From Longimicrobium sp. (lineage in GTDB: Bacteria > Gemmatimonadota > Gemmatimonadetes > Longimicrobiales > Longimicrobiaceae): a stretch of 64,000 nucleotides of DNA. The stretch covers positions 1 to 64,000 of the forward strand of contig NZ_DATIND010000098.1 in assembly GCF_035474595.1 (NCBI RefSeq), in the 5' to 3' direction. Below, one piece after another: positions 41,522 to 50,848 of this stretch. Both the position numbers and the translations under genes were made by a program. Positions within the stretch are counted from its first letter, which is position 1; every line of letters begins with the position of its first letter. Under the pieces are notes generated by a model, which saw only the letters and a program-made list of their open reading frames with translations, searched no databases and was not told where the DNA came from.

Positions 41522-42562
41522 TCACCGCCCGCCCTTTCCGCGCACGTGCTCGTCCCACCAGCGCATCCACTCGGGCGACTTGGCCTGGAACTGGGCCCAG
41601 TCCATCGGCTCGGGGTGGAGGTTCGCCTTCACCGTGCGCAGGCTGGGTGGCAGCGAGTCGTCGGGGACGTCGGTGCGGGCGGGGAGGCGGAAGAACTCGC
41701 GCGCGGCGGGGACCACGCCCGCGCCGCCGATCCACTCCACGAAATCGCGCGCCGCCTGCTGGTGCTTCGTCCCGCGCACTACCGCGACGCCGTCCACCAG
41801 CACCGGCGTGCCGCTCGCGGGGAGCACGTAGTCGATCGGGAAAGCGTTGCCCTTGGCCTTCAGCGCGTCGATGTCCGGCTGGTCCCACAGCGTGATCAGC
41901 CCCTCCTGCCGTGCCAGCTTCTGGTACAGCAGCGTGGGGTTCAGCGTGTACTCCTTGGTCTGCGCGTCCAGCCGGCGCAGCCAGTCGAACCCCGCCGCCG
42001 TGTCGCGCCCCGCGCGGATCCCGCGCTGGATCACCATCCCGAAGATGGCGCGCATCGTCCCGCTGGCCATGGGGTCACGGATCAGCACCTTCCCCTTCCA
42101 CCGCGGGTCCAGCACCTGGTCCCAGTCCTTCGGCGCATCCGCGGCCGGGACGGCGGCGCTGTTCCAGGCGATGACCTCGGGGGTGAGATACGTGCCGTAC
42201 CAGAAGCCGTCCCTCGACTTGGCGTCCGCGCCGACCGCGCCGGCCCACGTCGGCGCCGAGCGCTCCAGCAGCGAGTCGCGCACGGCGTCCTCGAAGGTCT
42301 GCGCCGGGGCGCCCCACCAGACGTCGGCCTGCGGGTTCGCGCGCTCGCTGCGCAGGCGGTCCAGCACCTCCTGCGAGCCCATGTCCAGCACCTGCACGTC
42401 CACGCCGGGGTGCAGCCCCTCGTAGCGCTTCTCGAACGCCTGCTGCATCTCCCGCCCGTGGGTCGAGTAGATGGTCAGCACCTCGCGCTGGTCGCCGCCC
42501 CCGCACGAGGCGAGCAGGGCGATGAGAGCGAGCGGCGCCGAGGGTCGGGAGATGGTCCGCAT
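41522..42562 (-). CDS. Extracellular solute-binding lipoprotein (iron/FbpA-like)
   Basis: 346 residues. A lipoprotein signal with lipobox LLASC (Cys21) is followed by a periplasmic-binding fold of the iron(III)/sulfate/polyamine cluster: VLTIYSTHGREMQQAFEKR, VWWGAPAQTFEDAV, and KDWDQVLDPRWKGKV, which is characteristic of AfuA/FbpA-like proteins. It captures a ligand, perhaps ferric iron, for the ATPase encoded at 40231. Tyr ligands cannot be assigned with confidence. No permease is encoded in the window. Confidence 0.9.
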   Translation of the reverse strand: MRTISRPSAPLALIALLASCGGGDQREVLTIYSTHGREMQQAFEKRYEGLHPGVDVQVLDMGSQEVLDRLRSERANPQADVWWGAPAQTFEDAVRDSLLERSAPTWAGAVGADAKSRDGFWYGTYLTPEVIAWNSAAVPAADAPKDWDQVLDPRWKGKVLIRDPMASGTMRAIFGMVIQRGIRAGRDTAAGFDWLRRLDAQTKEYTLNPTLLYQKLARQEGLITLWDQPDIDALKAKGNAFPIDYVLPASGTPVLVDGVAVVRGTKHQQAARDFVEWIGGAGVVPAAREFFRLPARTDVPDDSLPPSLRTVKANLHPEPMDWAQFQAKSPEWMRWWDEHVRGKGGR

Positions 42563-42593
42563 TCGTCCGTAGATGATTGGTGTAGCCAAAGAC

Positions 42594-42938
42594 TCACGTC
42601 TCGGTGGAGTGGCCGTCGCCCAGGAGACGGTAGATTCGGTCCAGCGCGGCGATGGCCCTGGGGGTGCTCCGCCGCAGCTTGCCGATGTCGCCGCGCGCCG
42701 CGTCCACCGTGCGCCGCCAGATGATCGCCCGGTCGTCCGGCTTCGCATGCGCGGCGATCGACTCGATCAGCGCCTTCGCCTCCGCGCGGTGCTCGGGCGG
42801 AAAGTCCGCGTCGATCTGCTGCAGCGGGTCGTCGTGGTGCACGCGCTTCGGCCGGCCGCGCCGCGCCGCCAGCCACCGCGCGAGGGCGATCGCGGCGGCG
42901 AGAGCGACCAGGATGACGAACAGCGTCCGCGGCGGCAT
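42594..42938 (-). CDS. Small membrane-anchored hypothetical protein
   Basis: 114 residues. An N-terminal transmembrane helix (TLFVILVALAAAIALARWLA, about 4-23) is followed by a basic stretch and a soluble helical domain of about 75 residues (FPPEHRAEAKALIESIAAHA). It starts 8 nt after the map stop on the same strand, so it is co-transcribed with map. No family recognised. Confidence 0.75.
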   Translation of the reverse strand: MPPRTLFVILVALAAAIALARWLAARRGRPKRVHHDDPLQQIDADFPPEHRAEAKALIESIAAHAKPDDRAIIWRRTVDAARGDIGKLRRSTPRAIAALDRIYRLLGDGHSTET

Positions 42939-42946
42939 CGCTACCG

Positions 42947-43690
42947 TCAGGCCGCCGTGAGCAGGATCGGCTTGCCGCGGGTGATGACGATGGTGTGCTC
43001 GTAGTGCGCGGCGAACCCGCCGTCCTCCGTGCGCACGGTCCACCCGTCGGCGTCCTCCACGGTGCGCCCCGAGCGCTCGGTGACGATGGGCTCCACGGCG
43101 ATCACCAGCCCCTCGGTGAGCGGCTGGCGCATGCGGCCGTCGTAGTGGTTGGGCACGCTGGGCGGCTCGTGGATGGTGCGCCCGATGCCGTGGCCGGCCA
43201 GCTCGCGCACCACGTTGAAGCCGCGGCGCCGCACCTCGGTCTCCACCGCGCGGCCGATGTCGCAGACGCGGTTGCCCACGGTGGCGACTTCCATCGCTTT
43301 CTCGAAGGCGCCCTTCGCCGCGGCCACCAGCGCGCGGCGGCGCTCCGGCACGCGGCCGACGGGAACGGTGATGGCGGCGTCGGCCATGTAGCCGTCCTTC
43401 TCCACCGTCACGTCCAGCTTTACCAGATCGCCCTCCACCAGCCGGCGCGCGCCGGGAATGCCGTGCACCGCCTGGTCGTTCACGCTGATGAGCATGTCCG
43501 CCGGGAAGCCGTACACCAGCTTGGGTGCCGAGCGCGCGCCGTACTCGCGCAGCGCCTCGCCGCCGATGCGGTCCAGCTCCGCGGTGGTCACCCCCGGCCG
43601 CACCGCGCGCTTCATCCGCTCGATGCAGATGCGCACGATCCGCCCCGCGCGCCGCATCCCCTCCAGGTCCTTCGCGTTCTCGATCGACAT
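42947..43690 (-). CDS. map: Type I methionine aminopeptidase
   Basis: 247 residues. The five metal ligands of the pita-bread fold are visible: Asp in KLDVTVEKDG and YMADAAITV, His in GHGIGRTIHEPP, Glu in AVEPIVTE and Glu in HYEHTIVI. It removes initiator methionine from nascent proteins. A good GAGGAG site precedes ATG 43690. It lies between a small lipoprotein gene and a small membrane gene on one strand, away from the usual ribosomal-protein cluster. Confidence 0.97.
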   Translation of the reverse strand: MSIENAKDLEGMRRAGRIVRICIERMKRAVRPGVTTAELDRIGGEALREYGARSAPKLVYGFPADMLISVNDQAVHGIPGARRLVEGDLVKLDVTVEKDGYMADAAITVPVGRVPERRRALVAAAKGAFEKAMEVATVGNRVCDIGRAVETEVRRRGFNVVRELAGHGIGRTIHEPPSVPNHYDGRMRQPLTEGLVIAVEPIVTERSGRTVEDADGWTVRTEDGGFAAHYEHTIVITRGKPILLTAA

Positions 43691-43716
43691 GTCGGTTCTC
43701 CTCGGCGGCTCGCTAT

Positions 43717-44124
43717 CTACTGCCCACACCCGGCGGTGTCGGCGAGCGAGACGCGGGTGACGCGGCCGGCGGCGACCTCCACGACGGACTCGCCGCGCGC
43801 GGTGGGGCGGCGGCCGGGCATGGTGTGCACGCAGAACGTGCCGCCGCGCTGCACCAGGTGCAGCGTGCGCGGCGGATGGCCAAGCTTCATCAGCGTATCG
43901 AACGCCAGGCAGGCGGCGCGCGTGCTGTCCCCGCCGCCTCCGCAGCTGGTCCGCGTGCCCTCCGGCTGCGCCGCCGCCCCACCCTCCGTCCGCGCCGCGG
44001 CCGATCCGGCCGCCGCTCGCGTCGTATCCTCCGCGCCCGCCGCCCCCTCGTCCGCCGCTCCGCCGCCGCCACCGCACGCCGCGGCGAGCAGCATCGCCCC
44101 GATCACCATCGCCATCCGCCGCAT
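43717..44124 (-). CDS. Small hypothetical lipoprotein
   Basis: 135 residues. The lipoprotein signal MAMVIGAMLLAAACGGG has lipobox AAAC (about Cys17). A disordered Ala/Gly/Glu linker follows, then a small C-terminal domain (about 70-135) with three further Cys. It lies upstream of map on the same strand, 26 bp apart. Function unknown. Confidence 0.8.
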   Translation of the reverse strand: MRRMAMVIGAMLLAAACGGGGGAADEGAAGAEDTTRAAAGSAAARTEGGAAAQPEGTRTSCGGGGDSTRAACLAFDTLMKLGHPPRTLHLVQRGGTFCVHTMPGRRPTARGESVVEVAAGRVTRVSLADTAGCGQ

Positions 44125-44176
44125 CGTTCCCCCGGGTTCACGGGTACGAAGATGCCTTCATCCCCCCCTGCAGTTC

Positions 44177-44215
44177 CGTACTTCCGTACTCACGCACTCA
44201 CGCACTCACGCACTT
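44177..44215. repeat. Octamer tract at the 3' end of the PIG-L gene (family A)
   Basis: Units CGTACTTC, CGTACTCA, CGCACTCA (twice) and CGCACTTC. On the minus strand the tract begins directly after the PIG-L stop codon as AAGTGCGTGAGTGCGTGA. Confidence 0.85.
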
Positions 44216-46783
44216 CTACCGTCCCGGCTTCGCCCCCAGCGCCAGCAAGTTCGCGAACAGCCGCCACGCGCCGGGAACGCCCTCGGGAAGCTGGCGGAAG
44301 AAGGCGAGGCCGGTGTAGACGTACGTCCCCTGCCCGTACTTCGCGATCAGCAGCGAGCCGCGCATGGGCGCCTCGCCCGGGTCGTTCATCTCCAGCAGCG
44401 GCGTGTACGCGGGGTCCCAGGTGTGCGCGAAGTAGAGGCCGCGCTCCTGTACCCATCCCTCCCAGTCCGCCGCGCCGATGCGGTTGGGCGTGGTGAAGAC
44501 GGGGCTCGCCGGCTGCAGCACCCGCACCGGCGCGGCCTCGTCGGTCACGCGGTCGTGCGGGTTGGCCAGGGTGATGGGAAAGGGGGTGAAGTGCCCCTGC
44601 ACCAGCTCGTACTTGTTGTACTGCACGATCAGCGTGCCGCCGCGGCGCACGTACTCCAGCAGCCGCGCGTTGTTGGCCGCCAGATCTGCCCGCACCTCGT
44701 ACGCGCGGATGCCGGTGACGATCACGTCGTACTTCGACAGGTCCGCCCCCGCGAGCGAGTCCGCCGTCAGCACGCTGGGGGTGATGCCGAGCTGGCCCAG
44801 GATCCCCGGCCCCTCCTCGCCCGCGCCCTCCACGTACGCCACCTTCAGCCCCGCCGGCACCCGCACGTCGAACGCGCGCACCGTCGACGCCGCGTCGTGG
44901 TACAGCGGCCGCGCGCGGATGTGGGGATAGTCCACCACCTGCAGCCCGCGCGTGTAGCGCTCGCCCCCGTCCACCACGAACGCGGCGGAGACGGGGATGG
45001 ACGATGCCCGCACCCCCGCCGGCGGCGTCACCCGCACCTCCACGTCGTGCGGCTCGCCCGCGGCGAGGGTCAGGCGCGTGCCGTCCGCGTCCGCGCGCCA
45101 CCCGGCGGGGACGGTGATGCGCAGCGTGCCGCTCACCGGCCGTGGCGCCTCGCCCATCAGCCGCACGCGGTAGCGCAGGGGCCGCGCGGCGCCGCCCGTC
45201 GGCAGGATGCTGGTCTGCGGCTCCAGCGCCACGGAGACGGCGGGGACGACCAGGACCGGGCGCCGGAGCTCGCCCTGGCGCAGGTCCACGGCGCGAAAGG
45301 TGGCCTCGCGCTCCAGCGGCACCCCCGCGCCGGCGACCGTCACCATCGCGGACGCGCGGACCGGTGCCGGCTCGAACGGGCGGCCGTCCACCGACCAGTC
45401 CGCGGGCCAGCGGTAGAAGTCGCCGTCGCGCGGCTGGCGCAGGAAGTAGGGGATGGTGGGCGATGCGTCCGTCGGCACGCGCACGCGGAAGCGGCGGCGG
45501 ACCAGCGCACCCGGCGCCACCTCGCCGCCGGGAAGCGGGTCCTGCGCCGTGGCCGTCCACCCCGCGGGGAGGCGCGGCTCCAGCGCGGAGACGGTGACCG
45601 CGCGGGCGCCGCCGTTCCAGAGCGTCACCTCCAGCGCGAAGTCCTGCCCGGGAACGATCCGCTCGTCGTCCGCCACGGCGTCCAGCTCCAGCCCCGCGGC
45701 CATCGCCAGCGCCTGCTCGGCCTGCCGCCCTTCGTTGTCGGCGGTGAAGGGAAGCCCGGACGCGCCGCCCTGCCGCGGCTCCAGCGCGCGTACCGCGGCG
45801 GCCAGCGGCTCCACCAGCGCGTCGGGCCGCAGCACGTTCGCGGCGGTGCGCGCCTCGGCCACCGCGCGGTCGTAGCGCGCCAGCGACGCGTCGCGCTCGG
45901 CCAGCGTGGTGTCGATCCCCTCCCAGATCGAGCGCTCGCGCCCGGCCGGCCCGGCGGGAACGATGCGGCGCAGGTAGCCGAAGCGCGGCCCCGCCAGCTC
46001 CGGGCGCCCCATGTCCTGCGAGCGGTGGCGCGAGCGGCTGGCCATCGCCAGCTGGAAGGGCGACCGGCCGATCAGCGGGTCCATTCCCCCCAGCGCGATC
46101 GCGGCCGTCGCGCCGGTGCTGTCTCCCCGCTGCGACTGGTAGTACTTCGCCGCGCGGAAGGGCCTGAGCCCGGCGCGGATCTGCTCGGGAAAGCGCGCCG
46201 AATCCCCCGCCACCTCGAACGCCTCCCGGGCGATGATGGCGGAGACCTGGTGCTGGCCGTGGCCGTCGCGCGGGGTGCCGGTGAACACGGCGATCACCAC
46301 GTCGGGGCGCCAGAGGCGGATGACGCCCACCACGTCGCGCAGCACCTCCTCGCGCGGCCAGTGGCGGAAGGCCTCGTCGGCGTTCTTGCTGAACCCGAAG
46401 TCGTACGCGCGGGTGAAGAACTGCGTGGCGCCGTCCACGCGGCGCGCGGCCAGCAGCTCCTCGGTGCGCAGCAGCCCCAGCGCCTCGTGCAGCTCCGGCC
46501 CGATGCCGTTCTGCCCGCCCTCGCCGCGGGTGAGGGAGAGGTAGGCCACGTCGGCGCCCTGCTCCAGCGCGAGGCCGGCCAGCAGCTGCGTGTCCTCGTC
46601 GTCGGGGTGCGCGCCGATCATCAGCACGCGCTTGGTGGTGCCCAGACGCCGCAGCGCCAGCCCCAGCGCGGCCGCGCCGCGGTACTCGCCGATCCCGTCC
46701 TGCGCGCGGGCCCGGGCGGGCGGCGCGGCGGGGACCAGCGCCAGCGCCAGCATCCCCGTGATTGCGACTCGTTTCATGAACAT
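44216..46783 (-). CDS. Exported PIG-L-family deacetylase, multidomain
   Basis: 855 residues. Signal peptide (about 1-28), then a PIG-L/LmbE domain (about 50-250) with the zinc motif AHPDDE (58-63), TRGEGGQNG and the His in GQHQVSA. The middle (about 330-600) contains an Ig-like/NEW3-type beta domain (VEVRVTPPAGVRASSIPVSA). The C-terminal 220 residues look like a class I amidotransferase-like/ThuA-type module (YDVIVTGIRAYEVRADLAAN). Family members deacetylate N-acetylglucosaminyl compounds; here the enzyme is periplasmic or outer-membrane bound. ATG 46777 is an alternative start. Confidence 0.9.
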   Translation of the reverse strand: MFMKRVAITGMLALALVPAAPPARARAQDGIGEYRGAAALGLALRRLGTTKRVLMIGAHPDDEDTQLLAGLALEQGADVAYLSLTRGEGGQNGIGPELHEALGLLRTEELLAARRVDGATQFFTRAYDFGFSKNADEAFRHWPREEVLRDVVGVIRLWRPDVVIAVFTGTPRDGHGQHQVSAIIAREAFEVAGDSARFPEQIRAGLRPFRAAKYYQSQRGDSTGATAAIALGGMDPLIGRSPFQLAMASRSRHRSQDMGRPELAGPRFGYLRRIVPAGPAGRERSIWEGIDTTLAERDASLARYDRAVAEARTAANVLRPDALVEPLAAAVRALEPRQGGASGLPFTADNEGRQAEQALAMAAGLELDAVADDERIVPGQDFALEVTLWNGGARAVTVSALEPRLPAGWTATAQDPLPGGEVAPGALVRRRFRVRVPTDASPTIPYFLRQPRDGDFYRWPADWSVDGRPFEPAPVRASAMVTVAGAGVPLEREATFRAVDLRQGELRRPVLVVPAVSVALEPQTSILPTGGAARPLRYRVRLMGEAPRPVSGTLRITVPAGWRADADGTRLTLAAGEPHDVEVRVTPPAGVRASSIPVSAAFVVDGGERYTRGLQVVDYPHIRARPLYHDAASTVRAFDVRVPAGLKVAYVEGAGEEGPGILGQLGITPSVLTADSLAGADLSKYDVIVTGIRAYEVRADLAANNARLLEYVRRGGTLIVQYNKYELVQGHFTPFPITLANPHDRVTDEAAPVRVLQPASPVFTTPNRIGAADWEGWVQERGLYFAHTWDPAYTPLLEMNDPGEAPMRGSLLIAKYGQGTYVYTGLAFFRQLPEGVPGAWRLFANLLALGAKPGR

Positions 46784-46852
46784 GCGGCTAAGCTTGAGCG
46801 CTGCCCCGGCGCCGCACAAGGGGGTTGCTTCATGGGTGAACGAATTCTGGAG

Positions 46853-46885
46853 AACAGGGGACAGGTTACAGGGGACAGGGACGGC
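46853..46885 (+). repeat. GGGACAGG-type repeat
   Basis: GAACAGGGGACAGGTTACAGGGGACAGGG, like the repeats near mnmG at 2586-2735. It lies in the 220-bp gap between the PIG-L gene start and the HTH gene. Confidence 0.6.
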
Positions 46886-47003
46886 GAGCAGCGGGACGGG
46901 AGCCCGCGCGAAGAGGGGTGACGCGCGGAAGATCGTGTGGGGGGATGCAGAACCGCCCCGCGGCCGATGGCTGCGAGGCGGGGGAGATCGGTGGATGAAG
47001 ATG

Positions 47004-47378
47004 CTACTCGGCGAGCTGGGTGATCCAGCGGGCGGGCGCGGTGCCGCGCTTCTGGTACAGGGTGGCGGCGTGGTCGCGGAAGACGCGCAGGAGCTCCGCG
47101 CGGTCGTCGTCGGGAAGGCCGGGGAGGAAGCCGTCGAACGTGGGCTGCACCGTGGCCAGCTGCGGCCCGTCTTCCAGCGGCGGGCGCGAGCTGTACCAGG
47201 TGTGGAGCTTCTTGACCGTGCTGGGCCGCGGGTCCGAGCCGCGGAGGAACTTCAGCACCCCGGCGGCCGAAAGCCCGATCGCGGCGCCCAGCGCCGCCAG
47301 CGACACGCCGTCCTGCTGCGCGCGCCGGACGGCGTCGCGCAGCACGTCGATGGACGGATTGCGGCCGGACGAAGCCAT
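47004..47378 (-). CDS. Helix-turn-helix DNA-binding protein
   Basis: 124 residues. The N-terminal HTH (about 8-50: LRDAVRRAQQDGVSLAALGA, GLSAAGVLKFLRG) resembles phage or XRE-type regulators, and the C-terminal half is helical (DRAELLRVFRDHAATLYQ) without known family. A perfect inverted repeat lies 17 bp upstream of the start, suggesting autoregulation. There is no obvious partner operon. Confidence 0.8.
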   Translation of the reverse strand: MASSGRNPSIDVLRDAVRRAQQDGVSLAALGAAIGLSAAGVLKFLRGSDPRPSTVKKLHTWYSSRPPLEDGPQLATVQPTFDGFLPGLPDDDRAELLRVFRDHAATLYQKRGTAPARWITQLAE

Positions 47379-47394
47379 TCAGGCCCGCCCGTCC

Positions 47395-47416
47395 GTAAAC
47401 GCCCCGTGGCGTTTAC
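47395..47416. promoter_or_regulatory. Probable operator of the HTH gene
   Basis: GTAAACGCC-CCGT-GGCGTTTAC, a perfect 9-bp inverted repeat. It lies just upstream of the HTH gene start, in a local AT-richer region, where it would overlap a promoter. Confidence 0.75.
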
Positions 47417-47590
47417 CATGTGAACCTGCAAGTTTAGCACACTGGGTAGCTTATGGGCCCGAACACGCGCCAGCAAGTGTCTACTTGTTGATTTTGCGCG
47501 AAGGTGATGCGGATGAACGTCCGCGGCCCGCGGGCCGGAGGTGGCGCCATCTACCCGGCGGTCCGCATTTCGCGAGAAGCGGCGCGGCCA

Positions 47591-47848
47591 ATGAACCCTT
47601 ACACGGAGATGCACGTGCCGCGCGAAGTGACCGATCACGAGGGAATCCGATGGACCTGCGTAGAGGCGTATGCCGGCCTTTCCGGCGACGCGGGCGACGC
47701 CGCGAAGGTGGAGGGCGAGCGCTATCGCGTGGTGTGCACCCCCAGCGGCGCGTCGAAATCCGTCGAGCTGCACCTCCCCGGCGGGTGGGAGGACTCGCTC
47801 TCGGACGAGGAGCTGCTCCGGGAGATCGCCAAAGGAAGAACCGATTGA
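47591..47848 (+). CDS. Small hypothetical protein
   Basis: 85 residues, mostly beta: YTEMHVPREVTDHEGIRWTC, YRVVCTPSGASKSVELHLPG, then a short acidic helix (DEELLREIAKGRTD). ATG 47591 is chosen because the upstream extension is Arg/Gly-rich. No family recognised. Its stop codon is followed within 4 nt by octamer repeats. Confidence 0.7.
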   Translation: MNPYTEMHVPREVTDHEGIRWTCVEAYAGLSGDAGDAAKVEGERYRVVCTPSGASKSVELHLPGGWEDSLSDEELLREIAKGRTD

Positions 47849-47851
47849 ACC

Positions 47852-47965
47852 GAAGTGCGGAAGTGCGGAAGTGCGGAAGTGCGGAAGTGCGGGAGTGCGC
47901 TTGTCTCCTGCCCGGTAACAGATCCTGCGAGCCGGACCAACGCACTCACGCACTCACGCACTTCC
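47852..47965. repeat. Facing octamer tracts (family A)
   Basis: Five GAAGTGCG units plus GGAGTGCG (47852-47899) face CGCACTCACGCACTCACGCA (47941-47965). The tracts could form a hairpin between two plus-strand genes. Confidence 0.85.
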
Positions 47966-48062
47966 ATTTGATTCCATCCCTTGCCAAGACTATCGTGTGA
48001 TCCCCGCGCGGCGGCTGCCCACCACGCCGGGCCGAAAATCCACCTCCACTCCCGAAATCCCC

Positions 48063-50735
48063 ATGATCCGGAGGACCGTCGTTTCCCTTGCGGCCGTAGC
48101 GGCGCTGGCGGCGCCCGTGCACGCGCAGCGCCAGGGCGAGCCCCGCGGGCTGCCGCCCTTCCGCGCGCCGTTCGACTCCACGCTGCTGACCCCGGCGCTC
48201 CGCGCGCGCAGCATCGGCCCCGCCATCATGGGCGGCCGCGTGTCGGACGTGGAGTACGACCCCCGCGATCCCTTCACCTTCTACGTGGGGCTGGGGACCG
48301 GCGGGGTGATGAAGACCACCGACAACGGCGCCACCTGGTCCGGCATCTTCGAGCACGAGAAGGTGGCGTCCATCGGCGACATCGCCGTCTCCCCCTCCGA
48401 TCCCAAGGTGGTGTGGGTCGGCACCGGCGAGGCGAACGACCGCAACAGCGTGAGCTGGGGCGCCGGCGTCTACCGCTCGACGGACGGCGGGGAGAAGTGG
48501 CAGCCGGCCGGCCTGGCGGGAACGCGGATGATCGCCCGCGTCGTGGTCCACCCCACCGATCCGCGCACCGCGTGGGTGGCCGCCACCGGCGACGTGTGGA
48601 GCGCCAGCGACCGCGGGTGCTACCGGACGACGGACGCGGGCGCGACGTGGCGGAAGACGCTCTCCGCCCCCGCGCCGTACGACACGCGCGTCGGCTGCGG
48701 CGACATCGCCATCGACCCCAAGAACCCCAACGTGCTCTACGCGGCGCTGTACGCGCGGCGGCGCACGCCGTGGTCGTTCGCCGCGGGGCCGGACGCCACC
48801 GACGGGCGCGACTTGGGCGGCATCTTCAAGTCCACCGACGGCGGCGTCACCTGGCGCAAGCTGAGCGCGGGGCTCCCCACGGGAACGGGGCGGATCGGGC
48901 TCTCCGTCTACGCGAAGGACCCGCGCATCGTCTACGCCGTCGTGCAGAGCGACGCGGGCGGGACCAGCAACATCGACGACGTGCACAGCAAGGCTGGGGG
49001 CGTCTTCCGCTCCGACGACGCGGGCGAGCACTGGACGCGGATGAGCAACCTGAACCCCCGTCCCTTCTACTTCTCCCAGATTCGCGTCGACCCGGAGAAC
49101 GACAGGAAGGTCTACGTGCTCGGCTTCATGCTGCACGTCTCCGAGGACGGCGGGCGGACGTGGCGCGAGGACCGGTTCAAGAACGTGCACAGCGACAACC
49201 ACGCGCTGGCCATCGACCCCCGCAACACGAAGCGGCTGCTGCTGGGCACCGACGGCGGCATCTACCAGAGCTACAACGCGGGCGAGGGGTGGGACTTCAT
49301 GAACCGCTTCGCCGCGGGCGAGTTCTACCGCATCCAGGTGGACAGCGGCCGGCCGTACCGCATCTGCGGCGGGCTGCAGGACAACCTGAACTGGGTGGGC
49401 CCCAGCGCCACCCTGAGCAAGGAGGGGATCGCCAACAGCGACTGGACCAACGTGCAGGGCGGCGACGGCTTCTACTGCTTCTTCGACGCGCAGAACCCGC
49501 AGATCGTGTTCGCCGAGAGCCAGCAGGGGTACGTCCACCGCTTCGACCTGCGCAGCGGCGCGCTGAAGGACCTGCGCCCCGAGCCGGCCGAGGGGCAGAT
49601 GGGCTTCCGCTTCCACTGGGACTCGCCGCTCATCCAGAGCCGCCACACGCCCGGCGTGGCCTACCTCGCCGGCAACCGCGTCTTCCGCCTGACCGACCAG
49701 GGCGAGAGCTGGCGCGCCATCTCGCCCGACCTTTCCGCGCAGATCCTCGACCGCATCCAGACCACCGGGAGCGGCGCCGAGAGCTACGGCGTGGTCTACA
49801 CCCTGGCCGAGAGCCCGCTGCGCCGCGGCGTGCTGTGGGCGGGGACGGACGACGGGAAGCTGTGGATGACGGAGGACGAGGGCGGCCACTGGACCGACCT
49901 CACCCGCAATCTTCCAGCGGCCGTGCGCGGGGAGTGGATCAGCCGCGTGGAGGCGGGGCACTTCGACGCGCGAGTGGCCTATCTCGCCGTCGACGCGCAC
50001 CGCAGCGGCAAGTTCGCGCCGTTCGCCTACCGCACCACGGACGGCGGGCGCACCTGGGAGAGCATCGCCGGGAACCTGCCTGCGGACGGGCCGGTGAAGG
50101 TGATCCGCGAGGACGTGAACAACCCCAACCTCCTTTTCGCGGGGACGGAGTTCGGGCTCTGGAGCTCGCTGGACCGGGGGCGGACGTGGCGGAAGATCGG
50201 CGACCTGCCGACCGTGGCGGTAGACGACATCCTCATCCACCCGCGCGACCTGGACCTGATCGCCGCCACGCACGGCCGCTCGCTGTACATCATCGACGAC
50301 ATCCGTGGGCTGGAGATGCTGGGCGACACCCTGCGCGGGCGCGATGCGGTGCTCTTTCCCATCCGCCCGGCGCGTGCGTTCGAGGAGTTCCCGGGGTGGG
50401 CGGACAGCGGCGGCAACGGCGTGTTCCGCGGCGCCAACCCGCCCGCCGGCGCGCTCATCACCTACTACATTCGCCGCCTGACTGGCGACGAGGTGAAGAT
50501 CGCGATCACCGACGCGGCGGGGGCCACGGTGGCCAACATCACCGCGCCGGGCGTCCCCGGCCTCAACCGCATCAGCTGGGACCTGAAGATGAGCAAGGAC
50601 CTGCTGAACGAATATGGCGGCGAGGGCCAGAAGTTCGTCCGCGCCGGCGACTACACCGTCACCCTCACCTACGGCAGCGCCAGGGAAACGCAGAAGGTGC
50701 ACGTCGACGTGCTGCCGGGGATCGAGACGCGGTAG
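48063..50735 (+). CDS. Exported sialidase/VPS10-like beta-propeller protein
   Basis: 890 residues. A signal peptide (1-21, VVSLAAVAALAAPVHAQ) precedes a large propeller of repeated BNR/Asp-box-like motifs such as STDGGVTW, TTDNGATW, SEDGGRTW and RTTDGGRTW, about one per 50-60 residues. The C-terminal part (about 740-890) is an FlgD-like beta domain (GLNRISWDLKMSKD, YTVTLTYGSARETQKVHVDV). This layout is common in secreted proteins annotated as glycosyl hydrolase or sortilin-like; catalysis is unproven. A bidirectional terminator follows. Confidence 0.9.
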   Translation: MIRRTVVSLAAVAALAAPVHAQRQGEPRGLPPFRAPFDSTLLTPALRARSIGPAIMGGRVSDVEYDPRDPFTFYVGLGTGGVMKTTDNGATWSGIFEHEKVASIGDIAVSPSDPKVVWVGTGEANDRNSVSWGAGVYRSTDGGEKWQPAGLAGTRMIARVVVHPTDPRTAWVAATGDVWSASDRGCYRTTDAGATWRKTLSAPAPYDTRVGCGDIAIDPKNPNVLYAALYARRRTPWSFAAGPDATDGRDLGGIFKSTDGGVTWRKLSAGLPTGTGRIGLSVYAKDPRIVYAVVQSDAGGTSNIDDVHSKAGGVFRSDDAGEHWTRMSNLNPRPFYFSQIRVDPENDRKVYVLGFMLHVSEDGGRTWREDRFKNVHSDNHALAIDPRNTKRLLLGTDGGIYQSYNAGEGWDFMNRFAAGEFYRIQVDSGRPYRICGGLQDNLNWVGPSATLSKEGIANSDWTNVQGGDGFYCFFDAQNPQIVFAESQQGYVHRFDLRSGALKDLRPEPAEGQMGFRFHWDSPLIQSRHTPGVAYLAGNRVFRLTDQGESWRAISPDLSAQILDRIQTTGSGAESYGVVYTLAESPLRRGVLWAGTDDGKLWMTEDEGGHWTDLTRNLPAAVRGEWISRVEAGHFDARVAYLAVDAHRSGKFAPFAYRTTDGGRTWESIAGNLPADGPVKVIREDVNNPNLLFAGTEFGLWSSLDRGRTWRKIGDLPTVAVDDILIHPRDLDLIAATHGRSLYIIDDIRGLEMLGDTLRGRDAVLFPIRPARAFEEFPGWADSGGNGVFRGANPPAGALITYYIRRLTGDEVKIAITDAAGATVANITAPGVPGLNRISWDLKMSKDLLNEYGGEGQKFVRAGDYTVTLTYGSARETQKVHVDVLPGIETR

Positions 50736-50774
50736 GAAGGTCGCGGTGCATCGCCGGTGATCGCTGAAAAAATC

Positions 50775-50805
50775 GCGCAGGACGCATTGATCACGCGTCC
50801 TGCGC
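50775..50805. terminator. Bidirectional intrinsic terminator
   Basis: Perfect 11-bp stem GCGCAGGACGC/GCGTCCTGCGC with a 9-nt loop. On the left is GAAAAAAT, a U6-tract for the minus strand, and on the right GTCCTCTTTTA. It separates the convergent propeller and TIM-barrel genes. Confidence 0.88.
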
Positions 50806-50848
50806 GTCCTCTTTTAACTGCGGCGCCTGCGGCCGGAAGGCACTCCTG

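Noticed and set aside
42995-46921. Plus-strand 1308-aa open frame
   Set aside because: Antisense to map and PIG-L, with biased composition and no motif.
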